From Bathyarchaeum sp965602795 (GTDB taxonomy: Archaea; Thermoproteota; Bathyarchaeia; Bathyarchaeales; Bathyarchaeaceae), in NCBI GenBank assembly GCA_965602795.1, contig CBFCZR010000011.1:1-21158 (forward strand): a DNA stretch of 21,158 bases. Direction: 5' to 3'. The notes under the pieces were generated by a model. The model worked only from the letters and a program-made list of their open reading frames with translations, was not told the origin of the DNA and made no database searches. The position numbers and the translations under genes were made by a program. The number at the start of each line of letters is the position of its first letter. Position 1 is the stretch's first letter. This document shows, one piece after another, positions 1 to 8,247 of the stretch.

Positions 1-10
1 TGGTGATATA

Positions 11-547
11 GTGACCGATAGGTGGATAAAACGAACAGGCGGCGTCCCAAGAGGCCTTCTTCGTTTCCTAGTCCTGAATATGCTAGTAAAGAAACCGATG
101 TCTGGGTCAGAAATCGTTGAAGTAATCGAGAAAGAAACAGGCGGAAGATGGAAACCAAGCTCAGGATCAATCTACCCTCTCCTAGCTCGACTACAGGACA
201 TAGGTCATACCACAGAGTCACCAAGCGAAGAAGCAGGAATAAAACGTTACGTACTTACAGACAAAGGAAAAAAATCCCTAGAGAAACAAGTAAACTTTGG
301 ACAGAAACTGTTGAATAAACTAGAGTTTCTTGTACCCCTCCTTATCAGCGGATTCCAGTTTGACCCTAACGACGAGAAAATTCTTTCCGGAACCCGAGAA
401 CCCGCCAAAAGAGTGGTCAGAGCTCTGCTAGATCTGCGACCAGCGAAGCGTCAACTAACTGGGCGGGACGCTAAGGAAATAGAGCGAATTTTGAACAAGT
501 GTGCCGATGAACTTGAGGAGATAGTGAAAAACATCAATGATGAATAA
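11..547 (+). CDS. PadR-family transcriptional regulator
   Basis: This is a 178-residue DNA-binding protein that probably controls the exporter operon directly behind it. Residues about 16-85 carry the PadR winged helix, recognisable from LLRFLVLNMLVKKPMSG, the recognition-helix segment PSSGSIYPLLARL, and a wing ending in KRYVLTDKGKKSL. The C-terminal ~90 residues are helical and charged, as expected for the dimerisation part of the longer PadR proteins. The GTG start is preceded by GGTGA (2-6) at a suitable distance. The gene ends about 90 bp before the permease on the same strand. PadR proteins commonly repress neighbouring drug or lipid exporters and are released by a small ligand; that role is inferred here from family and position. 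Any promoter lies outside the window. Confidence 0.9.
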   Translation: MTDRWIKRTGGVPRGLLRFLVLNMLVKKPMSGSEIVEVIEKETGGRWKPSSGSIYPLLARLQDIGHTTESPSEEAGIKRYVLTDKGKKSLEKQVNFGQKLLNKLEFLVPLLISGFQFDPNDEKILSGTREPAKRVVRALLDLRPAKRQLTGRDAKEIERILNKCADELEEIVKNINDE

Positions 548-569
548 CAGGTCTGAAACGTTAAGCGTC

Positions 570-605
570 ACGCCTATGAGTTTTCAGAAACTCATGTTTG
601 AGCGT
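570..605 (+). promoter_or_regulatory. Hairpin/palindrome between padR and permease
   Basis: A perfect 8-bp inverted repeat with a 4-base loop (ATGAGTTT, TCAG, AAACTCAT; 576-595) is flanked by a second pair, ACGC (570-573) and GCGT (602-605). Six T residues follow at 605-610. It sits in the only gap of the operon, 29 bp before the permease ATG. It could be a partial terminator or attenuator, or the palindromic operator of the PadR protein. The sequence alone does not separate these readings. Confidence 0.45.
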
Positions 606-638
606 TTTTTGCAAAAGAATTGCCAAGGGTGGTAGTAT

Positions 639-3600
639 ATGGGCTTAAAATCTAGTTTCATGATAGCACGACGCTCTTTGTGGAGAAGAAAAACAAAGAA
701 TCTTAGCGCAATCCTAGCTGTAACCCTTGGAGTCACGTTATTGGTTGGAATCCAAATCACAACCGATACACTAGAAAACGCGTTTCTCACAAGCCTGCTT
801 CAAAATGAAGGAGAAGTCGACTTTCATATAACAAATTCCACTACTGGCGGCTACCTAACAGCGGCAGATGCAGAAAAAATCCGCGAATTGGTTCCAGACG
901 CTGTGGGAATTATGCCTGAGCTGACTATGCGTGTACCCGTTATGTTGGGGTCACAGTTTGATGCCTCAGTTAAGCTTGCAGGAATTTCCACCAATTTTCC
1001 AGAAGCGTTCGGCTCTTTTTATGACTGGAAAACTGGAGAAGAACTGGACATTAATTCCCTTCTGGTAGACAACAGCAGCATCCTTTTGTCAAGTGATCAA
1101 GCTGAAAAATTAGGGCTAGATGAAGAAACATCTTTGCCAGTATATTTAACCACCGAGTTTACTAACCTCACAGCAGAAGTTACCCCGCCACCCGTGGTCC
1201 CCTTATCTGATTGGGCGGTGGAGTCGAATTTCACTACTGTTGACTACGTACTGAACAGTTCTTCGTCTGGTCTGTCTCTTGAACTCGAGGCGAGTGCCTT
1301 TCCTGGCGTTATACCTAGCGTAGTTACCCTTTACACAATGAATAGTTCTAGACTCGATTTGTCGAACTATGATTACATCAATGTGACGGCTACGGGGACA
1401 AACAACACCCAAGTTCTGCTAGGTTTCTCCATGGATGATGGAAGCAGTTTTAATGTAACGGAACTGGAAGATATAGACACACTAAACACGGTGTTATTTG
1501 ATCTAGCACCATATGCTGGAAAAACGCTAAGAGGCGACGCATTTCTTGCAATTATGAGTTCTGATGGGCTGCCAGCAAGCGTCGAGATATCCGAAATCGC
1601 CTTTGAAACCGCAACACCCGTTGTCACTTATACACCCGAAATCGCAAGAGTAGACCTGCAAGTAGTTGGAATCTTTGATTCTAACCATCCCGGAATAGGG
1701 TCACAGTATCGGGGAATCGTATTCAATTTGGAGCATCTTCAACAGTGGATGAGTATACAATATCCACAAAAAGAATTAGACCGAGTTACAGCTTATCTGG
1801 TAGCTCTTAAAACAGACCATTTCACCTCAGAAATAAGTGAAGATTATCTCCAAGAAAAGGTGGATATTGTAAAGGCAATTATCCCCGAAAACGTAGACCC
1901 AGACACAGGAAAAACACAAAAAGTATACAGCATCAGTTCTGCAAGGTTGACTTTCTTCAGTATCGCAGAGATAGTAATGACCCTGCTGTCAACAATGTTA
2001 ACGGCGCTGGGGCTGCTCATAATGATAACTGGCGTTTTACTCATCACCAACGTTCAACTCATGAACGTGGAAGACAGAGAATTCCAAACCGGAGTCCTAC
2101 GGGCTGTTGGAGAAAACCGCCGAGGAATCTTCCAATCTATACTGATTGAAAACATGTTCCAGGGAATCCTGGGAGGAATATTTGGCTTAATCGGAGGCTT
2201 AGCGTTTGGACAAGCAGTCGCCATCTATCTCGTAGGACTATTTGGCACCGGACAATACAGTGTCCAACCAGTCGTCTCGCAACAAGTTGTAATCTTGTCA
2301 GTAATAATTGGAGTGGCGCTGGGCATCATAACCGGAATATTACCGGCTCTGAGGGCGTCCCGAGTTAACATTGTAGAGGCGCTGAGAGGAATCAAAGTTT
2401 CGTTTGAAGAAAAATCTGGTCGCAACTTGGTGCTATTAGGAATCTTTGCAGTCATAGCTGGCGGGCTGGTTCTCTTGATTAACGGTGTCTTTGACGAAAG
2501 CTATCAAGCCATCTGGCTTAGCGAAGGATGGAACACCTTAGATGAATGGAGAAACATTTTGATCGGAGCAGGATTACTGTTTCCCGGATTAGGCATTGTG
2601 CTCTCACGTTTCATCAGCCGCGTGAAAGCATTAAACATCACAGCGATTGCCATCTGGGCTATGCCCGTTATTCTATTCGTTGTAGCTATGGGCGAATGGA
2701 TACCCGACATTACTAACTTGGCACCAGACATCTTGATCATAGGCGTAATGGAAATTATAGTCGGCTCCGTTCTGTTGGTGTCAATAAATCTTCCCCCAGT
2801 CATGAATGCCTTAAGAAATCTACTTGTCAAAATCAGGGGAGTAAAAGGAGTGGGGCAAATAGCTCCAGCATTAATTTCATCCCATAAAGCGCGCTCCACA
2901 CTAACCTTCGCGATCTTCGCTGTCATACTGACATTGAATGTGACGGTTGCCACGCTTGTGCCTACAAACTTAAGCTCCGTCATAGAAACTGAGGAAGATT
3001 CGAGAGGAATAGACCTCATTGTATTCCTGAATAAGCCGGAAGCACAGTTAGTCAACACTTCATACACGGAAGAACTGTACAACTTGGACAGCCACATAAC
3101 CGACGTGATTGCGTTCAAGACATACAAGCCAGGTACCAATTATCAGAAATATGTAGCCGTGAACGATCCATATTCCACAGAATTTAACTACCAAACAGAC
3201 TTGCTGCCTTTAGGATACGGTGAACTTACCTCCGAGCAAATCCGAGGAAACGCATCCGACGTATCGAACCCAGATTGGCGCTACGACTTCTACCTAAGTA
3301 GCTTCCCAGACGGCATCACCCCACCAGTAGATGACTCTGATGTAACCGACGAGCAACTCTTAGAAATGTCCAAACAGGCTTGGGATATGTTCTTTGACCC
3401 CTCCTATACACTGGCAGCCTACAACGTTTCATTAGATGCACTTCTTTCAGAAGACCGCGACCTAAGCGACATAGACCTCACGACCTTGGGAGGATATGCA
3501 GGCAACGAACTGGAAGGCGTTGAAGTGTTACGAGACGAAAACGGCACAATCATCGAAAACCCCGTTGTGTTCACAGACTCCTTCATTCTGCCCTTAGGGT

Positions 3601-4433
3601 TACAGATTTGGATACCAATGAACACCTCCGCACAGGGATTTCCCGTGTATCAAGCGTTCACAGTAGCAGGACGGTTAGATGCTGAACGTGCAGGAGGATT
3701 CCCATTATCATCATTTAATATCCTATCCGCAGAAGGCGACTTCGATTATGTTGACATGATAGGAAAAATATACCTTACAGAATACTGGGCAAATCAAACC
3801 AATTTCCTGGCAGAAGCAGACGGCAAAACGGCCATATCAAGAGCCGCAGACCAGTATGACTATTTCCTCATCAAAACCGACTACGCGATGGATGACCCAC
3901 AAATCAGATATACCGCACAAGCCATCGAAGAATTCACCAACACAAACTATGAAGGATACAGAAGCTTATCTGGCGACAACTTCTACGTTGCAAGCGCAAC
4001 GGTGCTCTACTCAAAGATTGAATCGTCGCTGGAGATGGTTAACAGGGTGGTTTCCTTCTTGCAGATATACGTCACTTTTGGATTAGCCATCGGTGCAGTA
4101 GGTATGGCAGTAATTTCTGTCCGTAATGTTTCAGAGAGAAAACGGGAAATCGGCATGATGAGGGCAATCGGCTTTCCGAGAACCCAAGTTATGCTGTCGG
4201 TGTTGCTGGAACTGGTGGTACTAGGTATAATCGGTTTGGCTATTGGAGTCGCTAATGGCGTGCTGATAAGTGTTGGATTCGCCAATATGCAGGGTGCTAC
4301 ACTGGTAATTCCTTGGAATGATCTGGGAATTTATTTGGGCTTCATAACGTTGATTGCTTTAGCTGCGGGAGCAATTCCAGGGTGGTTTGCGTCAAGAATT
4401 CCCCCAGCAGAAGCTTTGAGGTATGTAGGATAA
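639..4433 (+). CDS. Large double-FtsX ABC transporter permease
   Basis: This 1264-residue membrane protein is the permease of a MacB/LolC-type ABC system. Residues 22-42 form the first membrane span. A ~390-residue extracellular loop follows, then the first FtsX core at about 440-590 (cytoplasmic motif MNVEDREFQTGVLRAVG near 475). Next come four further hydrophobic spans at about 615-770, one span near 790, a second ~310-residue extracellular loop, and the C-terminal FtsX core at about 1140-1264 (motif SERKREIGMMRAIG from 1165). Both halves of the usual permease dimer are thus on one chain, roughly three times the length of a single MacB-type permease. The extracellular loops are rich in N-x-S/T sequons. 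The ATG start follows GGGTGGT at 628-634. Substrate is unknown; the family moves lipids, lipoproteins or peptides, or transmits mechanical force. Confidence 0.92.
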   Translation: MGLKSSFMIARRSLWRRKTKNLSAILAVTLGVTLLVGIQITTDTLENAFLTSLLQNEGEVDFHITNSTTGGYLTAADAEKIRELVPDAVGIMPELTMRVPVMLGSQFDASVKLAGISTNFPEAFGSFYDWKTGEELDINSLLVDNSSILLSSDQAEKLGLDEETSLPVYLTTEFTNLTAEVTPPPVVPLSDWAVESNFTTVDYVLNSSSSGLSLELEASAFPGVIPSVVTLYTMNSSRLDLSNYDYINVTATGTNNTQVLLGFSMDDGSSFNVTELEDIDTLNTVLFDLAPYAGKTLRGDAFLAIMSSDGLPASVEISEIAFETATPVVTYTPEIARVDLQVVGIFDSNHPGIGSQYRGIVFNLEHLQQWMSIQYPQKELDRVTAYLVALKTDHFTSEISEDYLQEKVDIVKAIIPENVDPDTGKTQKVYSISSARLTFFSIAEIVMTLLSTMLTALGLLIMITGVLLITNVQLMNVEDREFQTGVLRAVGENRRGIFQSILIENMFQGILGGIFGLIGGLAFGQAVAIYLVGLFGTGQYSVQPVVSQQVVILSVIIGVALGIITGILPALRASRVNIVEALRGIKVSFEEKSGRNLVLLGIFAVIAGGLVLLINGVFDESYQAIWLSEGWNTLDEWRNILIGAGLLFPGLGIVLSRFISRVKALNITAIAIWAMPVILFVVAMGEWIPDITNLAPDILIIGVMEIIVGSVLLVSINLPPVMNALRNLLVKIRGVKGVGQIAPALISSHKARSTLTFAIFAVILTLNVTVATLVPTNLSSVIETEEDSRGIDLIVFLNKPEAQLVNTSYTEELYNLDSHITDVIAFKTYKPGTNYQKYVAVNDPYSTEFNYQTDLLPLGYGELTSEQIRGNASDVSNPDWRYDFYLSSFPDGITPPVDDSDVTDEQLLEMSKQAWDMFFDPSYTLAAYNVSLDALLSEDRDLSDIDLTTLGGYAGNELEGVEVLRDENGTIIENPVVFTDSFILPLGLQIWIPMNTSAQGFPVYQAFTVAGRLDAERAGGFPLSSFNILSAEGDFDYVDMIGKIYLTEYWANQTNFLAEADGKTAISRAADQYDYFLIKTDYAMDDPQIRYTAQAIEEFTNTNYEGYRSLSGDNFYVASATVLYSKIESSLEMVNRVVSFLQIYVTFGLAIGAVGMAVISVRNVSERKREIGMMRAIGFPRTQVMLSVLLELVVLGIIGLAIGVANGVLISVGFANMQGATLVIPWNDLGIYLGFITLIALAAGAIPGWFASRIPPAEALRYVG

Positions 4434-4446
4434 GGAGGAAAAAACT

Positions 4447-5208
4447 GTGATAACAATGACCGGTAAGCAAAAAGAGTCTTCAGTTACCAAAGGTGCAGAG
4501 CCAATTTTGGTCATATCTGGATTACATAAAAGATACAGTGAAGGAAAATCGAATGAGGTCCACGCAATCCGCGGATTGGACCTTGTTGTCAAAAAAGGGG
4601 ACATGATGGCGATTATGGGACCTTCTGGATGCGGAAAAACAACTCTCCTGAACATGATAGGGCATCTGGACCGCCGCTCGGAAGGAACAATAGTAATTGA
4701 TGGCATAGACACGGCTACGCTCTCAGATAGCAAAATGACCGCTTTCCGAAGGGACAACATAGGCTTCATTTTTCAGTTGTTCAATCTGTTTCCGTTCCTG
4801 TCTGCTGTGGAGAATGTGGAAACTCCGTTGCTGCTGAAGGGAGTGAAAGCGGGTGTGGCTCGGGAACAGGCGAAAATGCTTCTAAGAGAAGTGGGTATGG
4901 GCGATAGACTGTATCATCTGCCTTTGGAGCTTTCAGGGGGTCAACAACAAAGGGTTGCTGTTGCTCGTGCACTCATTAACGAACCAGCAATAATTCTCGG
5001 CGATGAACCTACAGGCGACCTAGACTCTACAACAAGCGCTGACGTCATGAACCTTTTCCGCAGAATCAACAAAATTAACAGGCAAACCCTTGTGTTAGTC
5101 ACCCATAACCGATGGATTGCCGAGCAATGCGACTACATCGTCCATATGACTGACGGAAAAATCGTCAGCGTCGAACAAGGACCATTCACACCAGAGGAGG
5201 ACACCTAA
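4447..5208 (+). CDS. ABC transporter ATP-binding protein (MacB/LolD type)
   Basis: This 253-residue ATPase would power the adjacent permease from the cytoplasmic side. It shows Walker A GPSGCGKTT (58-66), the Q-loop glutamine at 110 (FIFQLFNLFPFLSA), the signature LSGGQQQ (162-168), Walker B with GDEPTGDLD (185-193), and the H-loop histidine at 220. The FQ..NL spacing and GDEPTGDLD are typical of the LolD/MacB subfamily that pairs with FtsX-type permeases. The GTG at 4447 is chosen because GGAGG (4434-4438) lies 8 bases ahead; an in-frame ATG at 4456 would be too far. The permease stop is 13 bp upstream. The stop codon overlaps the next start by one base (TAATG), so translation is probably coupled. 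Confidence 0.95.
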   Translation: MITMTGKQKESSVTKGAEPILVISGLHKRYSEGKSNEVHAIRGLDLVVKKGDMMAIMGPSGCGKTTLLNMIGHLDRRSEGTIVIDGIDTATLSDSKMTAFRRDNIGFIFQLFNLFPFLSAVENVETPLLLKGVKAGVAREQAKMLLREVGMGDRLYHLPLELSGGQQQRVAVARALINEPAIILGDEPTGDLDSTTSADVMNLFRRINKINRQTLVLVTHNRWIAEQCDYIVHMTDGKIVSVEQGPFTPEEDT

Positions 5209-7022
5209 TGAGAGTCTACACAGCAGGGCTAATAGACAAATCACTACGACCAGCCAACGCGAAGTTACAGAAGAAACTGGTTTCTGACTGCCGAAAGATT
5301 CTGCGAGTATCCAACAAAGACGTGTCCAGTCAAGAACTGAATTCTTTCATTGTTTTGTCGGGAGAAAAAAATGGGGTTTTGGACCAGAAGGTCATCGAAG
5401 AAATGGAAACGGGACGCCTTTACAACCGTTTCAGAAGATACTACGCATCCAACGAATCTAGGCTACATAAGCAGCTTAAAAACAATCAGGAACTGCGGGA
5501 AACATCAAAGATTGTTAAAGACTTCATTAAAGAAGTTGACCCGAACCTCGTGAAACTTTTTGATTCTCAACTGAAGAAGATGGTTAAGGATTTGCCAGCC
5601 AGCTACCGCGAAATCCAGATGAAAAGTTATGTGGCGCTATGGGATTTCGTGGAGACCCAGCAATACCGTTTTTTCCTTTCAGGACTTGATTCTCCTGTAT
5701 TCACTGGCTCAACCACCGAAAACCGGATGAACATAGAAGAATTAGTTGACAAGCTGCTAATGGCAAACTTTTTCGCCGTCTTTTTGAAGCCAACAATCAC
5801 CCACATAAAAGAATTGGACAGTGTACTCGAAAGGCTACGGCTAGGAGTAGAGGGAACACATTACAGAACCACAAATCCAAAGTTGCAGAAAAAGCTGGAG
5901 CTGTTCTTCCGGATTTTAGCAGCAAAACTCAGCGCCTTACAGGACATAGACCGTTTACTCTCCAGAATTTTTGCTCTATTCAATGTTCCCAGAGTTTCGC
6001 TTACCCCACATCGCTTCAAGAATGATTCTCTGGAACTCAACAAAGCTCTCGCAGAGATGGCGTCAGAAATCGAGTTTGGCAAAACGTTGCTTCTTGAAGT
6101 CCACGACAAACTGCAACAGTGCCAAATTTGTCTTCGTGACTATTTGGATGAGCAGAAAAACGGAATCAAAACAATAGATTCGGTTTCCACTTTCAAAAAT
6201 GCTCTGTTGCCCATGGCAGAACTAAGCACTGACCTGTTTGTTGAAGCAGAGCTCCTGAAAATGTGGTCAGACTTCTTCGGAGCTGACATCCCCTACTTCG
6301 GCTTTAACAAGCAACTCTTCAGCACACAAAACGTTGAAGTAACTGAGGTAGCGGACGACAACATAATTGCGGTGCGGGGATTATCCAAGAACTACAATCT
6401 TGGACGAACAACCGTCTACGCTCTCCGGGGCGTAAACCTCGACATCAAAGAGGGAGAATTCGTTGCAATAGTAGGAAACTCTGGTGCAGGAAAAACAACT
6501 CTGCTGAACTGCATGGCTGGTCTTGACAGCCCTGACTATGGTGTGGTGCTGTTTCGCGGAGAAAACCTCCACAGAATGGATGACTCAGCAAAATCGAAGG
6601 CTAGACTATTAGAGATGGGTTTCATATTCCAAAGTTATGCTCTTTTGCCCCATTTCAACACCCGCGAGAACATATCGCTGCCAGCAGAATTAGCTGGATT
6701 AAGCAAAGAACTGAGAGAGCGCATCGATAATCTCCTAAGAGATGTTGGGATTGATAATCAAGCTAAACAGTTTCCCGCCACGTTGAGTGGGGGGCAGATG
6801 CAGCGTGTAGCCATTGCCCGCGCATTGACTAATCGTCCCGCAGTTATATTCGCTGACGAACCAACTGGAGATTTGGATTCTGCAACTGGAAAACAGGTTA
6901 TGGATTTGCTCAAAAAATTCCATGAAGAAACAAAAACCACAATTATCATAATTACCCACGAGGAAGACATAGCCGATTATGCGGAAAGGCAAATCATATT
7001 AGAGGACGGCGTAATCGCCTAA
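5208..7022 (+). CDS. ABC ATPase fused to a long unknown N-terminal helical domain
   Basis: This is a 604-residue protein in two parts. Residues about 390-604 are a complete LolD/MacB-type ATPase: Walker A GNSGAGKTT (423-431), Q-loop Q475, signature LSGGQMQ (526-532), Walker B with catalytic pair D550-E551 in ADEPTGDLD, and H-loop H584. Residues 1 to about 385 match nothing I recognise. They are charged, mostly helical by eye, lack a signal peptide or convincing membrane span, and contain the eight-residue pattern N-x-KLQKKL twice (17-24 and 223-230), hinting at a duplicated unit. The ATG overlaps the previous stop (TAATG), with GAGGAGG at 5194-5200 as ribosome site. Both ATPases look catalytically intact, so they could form an asymmetric pair under the single double-length permease. 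The N-terminal region may be regulatory or a docking part; that is inference. Confidence 0.88.
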   Translation: MRVYTAGLIDKSLRPANAKLQKKLVSDCRKILRVSNKDVSSQELNSFIVLSGEKNGVLDQKVIEEMETGRLYNRFRRYYASNESRLHKQLKNNQELRETSKIVKDFIKEVDPNLVKLFDSQLKKMVKDLPASYREIQMKSYVALWDFVETQQYRFFLSGLDSPVFTGSTTENRMNIEELVDKLLMANFFAVFLKPTITHIKELDSVLERLRLGVEGTHYRTTNPKLQKKLELFFRILAAKLSALQDIDRLLSRIFALFNVPRVSLTPHRFKNDSLELNKALAEMASEIEFGKTLLLEVHDKLQQCQICLRDYLDEQKNGIKTIDSVSTFKNALLPMAELSTDLFVEAELLKMWSDFFGADIPYFGFNKQLFSTQNVEVTEVADDNIIAVRGLSKNYNLGRTTVYALRGVNLDIKEGEFVAIVGNSGAGKTTLLNCMAGLDSPDYGVVLFRGENLHRMDDSAKSKARLLEMGFIFQSYALLPHFNTRENISLPAELAGLSKELRERIDNLLRDVGIDNQAKQFPATLSGGQMQRVAIARALTNRPAVIFADEPTGDLDSATGKQVMDLLKKFHEETKTTIIIITHEEDIADYAERQIILEDGVIA

Positions 7023-7068
7023 GACTAAATGAGTCAAATAATCTTCACAAGCTAGGACTGGATGTGTT

Positions 7069-8106
7069 TTATCTCATGTATTTCAGTTTTATCCGGAAAT
7101 CTTCCAGTGTTGACCTGAAGTCGTTTCTTACGAAACCGCTTTTGATTAGCTCAGAATCTTTTATTCGCCTCTTGGACTGAAACAGCAGCCTCTTCCTCCA
7201 GGTTTTTTGGAAATCCTTAATCGCGCTTATCAGCCCCTTCAGGGTTGCCTTAGCCTCCTCATTTTTTTTCACAGCAAAAAAACCGACAGAAACCATAAAC
7301 GTGAAAAAAGTCAAAACCGAAAATCTCCACCAAGCGTTCCTGAGTTCATAATTTTTGAGTGCAGTATATAACCGGTTTTTGGATGAATGGTAAAGCATCT
7401 GTCCGCTTACCCCTCTTAGGACGCCGCCGCGATGAATCACCACGGCAGAGGGAACAAAGAGTATCCGGTATCCCAGCAGTCTCACGCGGAGGGAAAGGTC
7501 GGTGTCGTCATCGTATATGAAGTAATCTGCGTCGAAGCCTCCAGCTTGGTTAAACAGTTCTCTTCGGACGATGCAACAGCCTGAAGAAGCAGCCAAAATC
7601 TCGAAATTCTCTTTAAGCCTCTCTTCTTTTGACCCATATGTTGCAGCCCACGTTCCTAAAGCGTCGACAGCCACACAAACATAGTCTAAACAACGTTTGT
7701 CTTCCGCCAACACAATTTTAGCCTGCGCCAAACCGACGGAAGCATAGTTCTCCATGACTTTAACCAGTTCCCAGAGCCAATCTTCAGCCTCGAATTCTAT
7801 GTCACTATCCAAAAAAACAATGTATTTTCCCTCAGTCATTCTCGCGCCGATGTTGCAGCCCTCAGCATGCCCAACATTTTCCCTGTTTTTAACAATCCTT
7901 AGGCGAGAATCTGAGCAAAAAGAAGCATCAATCTCATCTACGCTCCCGTCTGTGGAAGCATTATCAACAACAACAATGTCATAGTTCGGGTAATCTGTAC
8001 TCAATAGAGTGCTTAAACATTGCCTCAGAAACTCTCGTCCATTATAGTTTACTATTACAATGGAGACTGAAGGACAGCTTTCACTCTTTCCAGACAAAAA
8101 CACCAC
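7069..8106 (-). CDS. Family 2 glycosyltransferase (rhamnosyltransferase-like)
   Basis: This enzyme of about 345 residues should move a sugar from a nucleotide donor onto a glycan or lipid acceptor at the cytoplasmic face. It has a GT-A fold opening (SVSIVIVNYNGREFLRQCL), the nucleotide-binding VVDNASTDGSVDEI, the metal-binding DSD in FLDSDIEFEAEDW (about 100-102), and a YDDDTDLSLRVRLLG segment near 199 typical of rhamnosyltransferase-like GT2 enzymes. One hydrophobic stretch at about 262-279 could anchor it in the membrane, followed by a basic tail. The frame is open back to a TTG at 8121, but that codon touches the TATA-like box (8121-8130). I therefore prefer the GTG at 8106; GTG 8103 is equally possible. 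The gene converges on the ABC operon and diverges from the next glycosyltransferase. Confidence 0.88.
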   Translation of the reverse strand: MVFLSGKSESCPSVSIVIVNYNGREFLRQCLSTLLSTDYPNYDIVVVDNASTDGSVDEIDASFCSDSRLRIVKNRENVGHAEGCNIGARMTEGKYIVFLDSDIEFEAEDWLWELVKVMENYASVGLAQAKIVLAEDKRCLDYVCVAVDALGTWAATYGSKEERLKENFEILAASSGCCIVRRELFNQAGGFDADYFIYDDDTDLSLRVRLLGYRILFVPSAVVIHRGGVLRGVSGQMLYHSSKNRLYTALKNYELRNAWWRFSVLTFFTFMVSVGFFAVKKNEEAKATLKGLISAIKDFQKTWRKRLLFQSKRRIKDSELIKSGFVRNDFRSTLEDFRIKLKYMR

Positions 8107-8120
8107 ACCACATGACACCA

Positions 8121-8130
8121 AAGTTTATAG
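8121..8130 (-). promoter_or_regulatory. TATA-like box of the minus-strand glycosyltransferase
   Basis: Read on the minus strand the site is CTATAAACTT. A transcript would begin about 25 bases on, near 8101, close to the GTG codons at 8106 and 8103. A nearly leaderless message is therefore likely. Confidence 0.45.
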
Positions 8131-8247
8131 GTTCCAGCACATTTTCTCGGCTCATAAAGAATATTTTGGCTAACTTAAGCCTTTTTTGGCGTAAACAATA
8201 AATCATTTCGTGTCAAATTTACGACAGGAAAAAATGAAGCGATTCTA

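Noticed and set aside
2504..3139. A 211-residue open frame on the minus strand inside the permease gene
   Set aside because: It lies wholly opposite a well-supported FtsX permease frame, has no motif or ribosome site, and reads as a low-information shadow.
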